A stretch of 64,000 nucleotides of DNA from assembly GCA_032622095.1 (NCBI GenBank), contig CP136064.1:273319614-273383613 (forward strand), given 5' to 3'. The stretch comes from Siphonodentalium dalli (taxonomy: Eukaryota > Mollusca > Scaphopoda > Gadilida > Siphonodentaliidae). The translations under genes and the position numbers were made by a program. Position 1 is the stretch's first letter; each line of letters begins with the position of its first letter. Under the pieces are notes generated by a model that did not search any database, was not told the DNA's origin, and worked only from the letters and a program-made list of their open reading frames with translations. This document shows, piece after piece, positions 59,227 to 64,000 of the stretch.

Positions 59227-59755
59227 GTATTTGTTTTATTTTTGCGTTGAAATTTATTATTTATAATTAATTCTTGCAGAATTTTATAATGAGTATACCG
59301 GCTTGACAATATTTGCTGGGAGCTTTTTTGGGGTGATTTAAGGTGTATTCACACCTCTCTGTTAGTAAAAAAAAAAAAGCTTGGGACCGTTTATGGTGTA
59401 AATTGAGCACTAAAAGCCTGGTATAATTTGGTCTGACAACCCTTCCTGCTGCTTGGTGGTTAAGCACCTAATTTTGATTTCATATGGGGTCACTGACCTA
59501 ATATGGGTTCATACACCGTCACTATTTATCGACGCTGATTGGCTGATCACAAGAGCTGACATAATAAACATTTATACGTATTCTCATGCAATTAATTTGG
59601 ACTGTGTGAGACTGTGCGAGACGCATCTGGACTGTCTATGAATGCTGATTGAAAGTAATTGTTATTGTATTTGCCTGATGCCGGGAGACTTAGTTGATAA
59701 ATTTTAAACTAATTAGGTAACATATTGGATTGGACATATCTTGAATAATTCTCAC
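59227..59755. other. Intron, no exon seen
   Basis: No domain. Confidence 0.5.
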
Positions 59756-59933
59756 CATCGGTCCATATATAGTTGAAATCCCTGTGTAGGCCGATCCAAT
59801 AGCATTCAGGATACTCTTTTTCCGATGACGGAGACCAATCCATGCCAGATTCATCTAATTTCCAACCTCCTGTAGCTGAGCATAAATTGACAGATCTTGT
59901 CCAGTTTTGCTTTTCAGTAATACTAAATTTACC
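59756..59933 (-). CDS. Receptor gene exon: N-terminal half of the C-type lectin domain
   Basis: The acceptor tatattcctttccag precedes 59933; the donor is GATG|GTGAGA at 59756. Phase 0 in, phase 1 out. The 59 residues read GKFSITEKQNWTRSVNLC, then TGGWKLDESGMDW, YPECYWIGLHRDF and YIWTDG. The W-x(4)-N-x-C...GG...WIGL...WTDG pattern is the classic first half of a C-type lectin-like domain, with C1 at NLC. An extra cysteine (PEC) is present. The donor falls right at WTDG, a common intron position in such genes, and phase 1 matches the exon at 48589. Confidence 0.8.
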
Positions 59934-60564
59934 CTGGAAAGGAATATACGTGTCGCTAAACATCATCATCGTCGTCAAACTGCAGAAGAGGCTTCGCGAC
60001 CTTTTGTCCCGGTAATAATTACAGAAGATAGTATGGGCGGCTAATTTGTCTTAAAAATATGTCAAATAACTATAAAGAGCCGTTAACTAACTATCCAACT
60101 CCAACTTAATAGAAGTCAAATACAAATTAGTAGATGTCGCATAACAGTCAATAAATCAATCGTAACTTAACAGAGGTCAAGTTCAAATACTTGAAATAAA
60201 AATGAGTAGATGTCGAATAACAGTCAATGAGTCCATTCCAACTTAATATAAGTCATTTTACAAGTAATAAGATAGAGTTCTGTCCCATTGCATTACATTA
60301 AACGCTACTAGCTACCTCTATTAATTTTTATATATGTAATGTGTTTTGTCTGTTAAATAGGACACGATATAGTTCTTTTCCATATATTGCCTATTAACTG
60401 GGTGTGCATGCACAACATATATGGGTTGTTATTTAACATCTAATACCTTTTATTTCACGAATTTTTATTTGTAACATGACGTATGTTAAGTTGGAATCGC
60501 CTTATTGATTGTTATTCGATATCTCTTAATTTTCATTTGTCGTAAAGAACAGATTAAAATATCC

Positions 60565-60595
<31 letters not shown>

Positions 60596-60651
60596 AAAGA
60601 AGAGTGTTCCTCACTCAGTAAGGAAATTTCTAATATGACCAAAATGTTCAC
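59934..60651. other. Intron with short repeats
   Basis: Diverged 'gtagatgtcg(c/a)ataacagtcaat' and 'ccaacttaata' words repeat at 60090-60260; a (CTAT)n run lies at 60563-60595. Confidence 0.6.
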
Positions 60652-60749
60652 CAATTTAAATACAGGTGGTAAATTAGCCACTAACAGATTTTCTTGAATG
60701 TCTTCGATACAAACATTGAGGTCGGATGCAGTTCGAGCATTACGATCAC
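60652..60749 (-). CDS. Receptor gene exon of unknown fold (two possible donors)
   Basis: The acceptor acattttttcttacag precedes 60749 and two bases complete a codon, so phase 1, matching the exon at 60986. It reads DRNARTASDLNVCIEDIQEN then LLVANLPPVFKL. Two donors are possible. TTG|GTGAAC at 60652 gives phase 0 and joins in frame to the lectin exon at 59933. CTGA|GTGAGG at 60615 is the stronger site and gives phase 1, a longer exon of 135 bp, but then a further exon would be needed. I chose 60652 for the matching phase. The sequence, with one cysteine, resembles nothing I know; it may form a helix before the lectin domain. Confidence 0.5.
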
Positions 60750-60985
60750 CTGTAAGAAAAAATGTATTCGTTCGGTTGGTCAATATTATTTATCTCCTTA
60801 ATTTAAGTGTGTTTTTCATAGGTTCTCCGATTAATTCACACCAATAAGATAATTCAGTAGCGGACCTAAGGACCAGGCGTCAGGTGACTTCAAACACGGT
60901 GTGCGAGAGCAACACCACGATTGGTGATTTAAACGTGGCGTTGTAGACAATCAGATTCGTAGTCCGTTTCGGATGTGTGTTTTAC

Positions 60986-61249
60986 CAGAATCGACGTCCC
61001 TGTCTTCCGGCGTGTACAATTCTAGCGGTAATTGATTAGAATTATTAGTGTCTGCGCTTGTTACGATAGTGTCAACCGCTTCTTGGGTCACGTGCTCCGC
61101 ACACGCTTTATTGTCTGCATAAAAATAGTCTGCATGGGATATGCAGGATATATCATCGCATGGGGCGTGGTCTGCAGTTATTCTTTCTGGAAATGACATG
61201 GGTACTAGAGCATTTCGTAAAACGTACGATGCTTCATCGCACGGCTGCA
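60986..61249 (-). CDS. Receptor gene exon, N-terminal extracellular region of unknown fold
   Basis: The acceptor ataatatttttctcag precedes 61249; the donor TCTG|GTAAAA is at 60986. The exon is 264 bp, phase 1 at both ends. It codes for about 88 residues with cysteines in QPCDE, HAPCDD, ISCIS and NKACAE, and an acidic, Asn/Thr-rich end (TSADTNNSNQLP). I recognise no family. The open frame, clean splice sites and shared phase with the neighbours argue that it is real. An upstream exon with the signal peptide is expected beyond 61249, probably outside the part I can identify. Confidence 0.62.
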
Positions 61250-61269
61250 CTGAGAAAAATATTATAGGA

Positions 61270-61560
61270 TGGTCAATATGACCAACTTAGGGTAGTCAAC
61301 AGCTTGTCCTGGAGATGACTACCATTTGGTAGTCAAAATGACTATCTGGAAAAGTTATTCATCATGACTAGGTTAGTAGTAGTCAACATGACCAGCATAT
61401 GACTAACATTGAGTAATATATAATATTGCATTAGTCACAATGACTACTATGATTTGAGTCAAAATGACCAGGATCGAGTCATTATGACTAATTCTATTTG
61501 AGTCAAAGTAACTAAAGTAAGTTTAGTCAGCATGACTAGAACTGAGTCAGCATATCACCG
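61270..61560. repeat. Degenerate tract of TGACTA/TAGTCA words
   Basis: Hexamers such as 'gtagtca', 'atgacta' and 'tgaccag' recur in both orientations roughly every 10-15 bases, with three exact TGAGTCA. It begins 20 bp upstream of the first receptor exon found. Confidence 0.75.
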
Positions 61561-61769
61561 GCATGTTCCCTGCATGTGGAGTAAAATGAGTCTGAATGTC
61601 TGAAATAATGGGCCGTATTTCTTAATTTGTGTGTAATAATATAAAAAACACTACTTTGCGATAAATCGCAAACTTCTATACAATAAATATATGCGATTTA
61701 GTGCAAAGGTTTTCAATTTATAACAAAGGTTCGCAATTAATCAAATCAATTTGCATTTAATACAGGGGT

Positions 61770-62205
61770 TTAACCGTATAAAGACATCTTCAACAGGTCT
61801 GGTTGAACTCCAATCGCTCTATAATAGCACGGTCAGGCTAAAATAGACGATCGGTCATTCACAAGCATCTTTACGATAACTCTCAAACTACTTGGTGATT
61901 ATAGTTTACGATTTATCGTAAACATGTTTGAGATTTAATACAAAGGTTTGTGATTTATTACAGATATATTGTTATGTGTTGGCACTAATGGTCTTGAACC
62001 GTATAAACACAAAAAATCAGACATCTTAAACAGGTCTGGATGAACCACAAATCGTTCTATGATAGCACGGTCGGGCTAAAATAGACTGATAGGTTCCCTC
62101 TCTTACAACAGTGAGCACTGTACCAGGAAGACCGATCGGTCTATTTTAGCCCGATCACCGATCAGGCTATTATAGTTAATCTGTGGTTCGCTCAGACCTT
62201 ATACC
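61770..62205. repeat. Direct and inverted repeat cluster
   Basis: A block 'aacaggtctgg...tgatagcacggtc(a/g)ggctaaaatagac' occurs at about 61790-61845 and 62028-62085, and again inverted at 62130-62205. 'gatttattacagat' and 'gcgatttagtgcaaagg' words sit between. Confidence 0.75.
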
Positions 62206-63672
62206 ATAATAAATATCGCGTAAATAGTATGTAATTGTTGTAGTTCCCATGCTGTATTATGTGAACAATGCCATATTCTGTTCGATAACTTGTTGTAAGT
62301 ATGTAAATAGCGTGGGATAAGCAAAATACTCAACAATGGGGAGACCATACCAATGAACTTTGGTTAATTAAAACTGGCACCATGTTGTTTGCTAAATACT
62401 GTTATAGTGCTCACTAGTCCTCGTCACAATATTTTGGTGTTGAATGGGCCACCGGAATCACTCTCCCAAAAAATATCGCCCCAATGTGGAGTGTTTTGCT
62501 TATCGTACACTTCCGATGTGCTGTATCGGTGTATGAACAAACAAGCAAACCTCACACAAAGAGAGTTTAATGTATTTATATATGATCCAGTTTGGTACAG
62601 CCATAGTGAATAAATTATTCTCCATTCGCAGCTATGCGTCATCGAGTCAATGTCATTGTCTGATCACCAGAGCCATATAATGTAGAATTTCGCGAATATG
62701 GTTTCTAATTATGGAAGACGTTATTTCCTATCAAAGCGGAAATGTCCGAATCGTTCAGAATGATAGCCACACATGTTTTGATAAGAACATGATGCATCTG
62801 GACATTGGAGTGGTCTACATATACATGTATGTATACAGCTAAGCTCTTATTGACCCCCTAACGGCGTTAACCACCGATATTACCGCGTTGTTGATGCTAT
62901 TAACCATGACCAACCCTACCATGGCCGAACTTCGTACCATTTTAAAGTCAGCATTATAACCATCACGGAGTGTATATTTCTGGCATGGATTGACGCTGCA
63001 TTGATGATGTAGTTGCGAATGTCGGTCAGTGACCAACTTCGAATGTTGATTAAACCGTAAACAAATTATTAATTGAAATATTGTTTTGTGTATAGTTAAC
63101 ACGGTGCATGGCGCTCACGAAAAGCTGGACTGGGTGTAAGGTGGCCATGTGAAAAATTAATGCGGAGTACAGTAGTCGCAAAATATTAAAAGTACTGCAG
63201 AAAGATTACATGCGGTTGTCACATGTCAACCACTTGACCGTGGTTGAACGGCGGTATGGTATAACCGCTGTCATTAACGCCCAACAACCTTGTTAAAGTG
63301 GACGATTAATTAGAGCATAGCTGTAGTACGTTACTAAAAGCTTGTGATGGATTCAGTGATAATGTGTGTCCCAGAATTGGATCCGTATCTCCGAGATTAT
63401 CCGTCATTCCATAAATATATCACAACGATATCACAGCGTCACCCGGCGTTTCGATCAAAATAGCAGACTCCGTAACTGGGCGATATGTCATGGCGACATG
63501 GTTCTCAAATCACGTTTCGATGAAAATTGAAGAATATGACCCATCGTCCTTTGTACAGGTACTTCTACGTTGTAGCCAACAAACTTCCGAGTGACTCATG
63601 AGTCATGACTGATCTGTGACGTCATAATTCCGACTAATTGTAAGTCTCGATAATGACTTATACACATGTTCA
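62206..63672. other. No supported exon
   Basis: Overlapping frames at 62389-62642 on both strands and a minus-strand frame at 62839-63102 (with VNPCQKYTL) are open but lack convincing splice sites. The signal-peptide exon of the receptor could be here. Confidence 0.45.
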
Positions 63673-63985
63673 TTTCTTTTTGCGATATATCAAAGTCATT
63701 TGAAAGAGTCTGGTATAGGGGACTGATTTATAAGCTAGAACAATACGGCATATCAGTCCCTTACTGAAATGGCCGGAAAACTACATCAGTAATCGGAAAC
63801 AACGTGTCTTGATAAACAACTCATATTCCAACTTCCAACCCATTCCAGCCGGAGTTCCTCAATGATATGTACTCGGATCTTTCCTTTTCCTGGTATATAT
63901 AAATGACCTCCCCGATCATTTAAATTCAGAAACAAGAATGTATGCAGATGATACTTCTCACGACGAAAAACTATGACATTAAACT
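63673..63985 (+). pseudogene. Decayed reverse transcriptase fragment, runs to the window edge
   Basis: One frame reads FCDISKSFERVWYRGLIYKL, then frames shift; later FLVYINDLPDHLNSETRMYA and DDTS appear. These match the catalytic part of the LINE at 34652 (FCDISKAFERVWHRGL, YINDL, RMYADDT). A stop replaces part of the GVPQGS motif and at least two frameshifts are present. It is a diverged relative of that LINE family, cut by the end of the window or by 3' truncation. Confidence 0.85.
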
Positions 63986-64000
63986 GCTAGAAATAAATAT

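Noticed and set aside
62389-62642. Overlapping frames on both strands with protein-like composition
   Set aside because: No splice signals of quality and no recognisable family; cannot decide on a strand.
62839-63102. Possible D8C-like exon (VNPCQKYTL on the minus strand)
   Set aside because: Only PC-x2-Y-x-L resembles the start of that domain; there is no convincing donor and phase with a neighbour.

Overview
This is a piece of an animal nuclear genome. It is AT-rich and intron-rich, and most of it is non-coding repeat. The splice sites, the C-type lectin domain, the two kinds of non-LTR retrotransposon (one with a 2A-like peptide), the tandem Helitron-like arrays and the frequent acatgta-type words suggest a lophotrochozoan, most likely a mollusc such as a bivalve. 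That placement is inference; a brachiopod, annelid or lancelet cannot be excluded.

Layout. 1-1333: tandem Helitron-like units. 2-8 kb: inverted-repeat elements and minisatellites. 10.3-11.0 kb: a tandem array of about 107 bp units. 11693-13509 (+): two exons of a secreted DNase I-fold protein that looks like a neutral sphingomyelinase; the second exon carries a one-base frameshift. 13.6-20.4 kb: fold-back elements, an 1.1 kb hAT-like element and tandem repeats. 20431-61249 (-): scattered exons that I read as one roughly 41 kb gene. 63673 to the end: a decayed reverse transcriptase.

The minus-strand gene is the main result. Reading from 61249 downwards there are two N-terminal exons of unknown fold, two exons that together make a complete four-cysteine C-type lectin domain, one 1.35 kb exon with a Thr/Ser-rich stalk of about 31 repeats of 13 residues followed by a membrane helix, and a last exon with a tyrosine-rich cytoplasmic tail. 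Splice signals are good and the phases agree at every junction, including the one across a 23 kb intron (44195 to 20952). The predicted product is a single-pass cell-surface lectin-like receptor on a mucin stalk with three evenly spaced YxxL motifs. The tail has a one-base frameshift and a 16-base homopolymer, so the end of the protein is uncertain.

The introns of that gene hold the mobile DNA: an apparently intact CR1/Jockey-type LINE (34652-38065), a 5'-truncated L1/Tx1-type LINE with an open RT frame (53802-56783), a five-unit Helitron-like array (21046-24300) inserted into an older inverted-repeat element, two Harbinger-like MITEs, a TA-flanked MITE, a LINE relic and a 1 kb inverted repeat. 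Both large LINEs lie antisense to the host gene. I saw no tRNA, rRNA or CRISPR.
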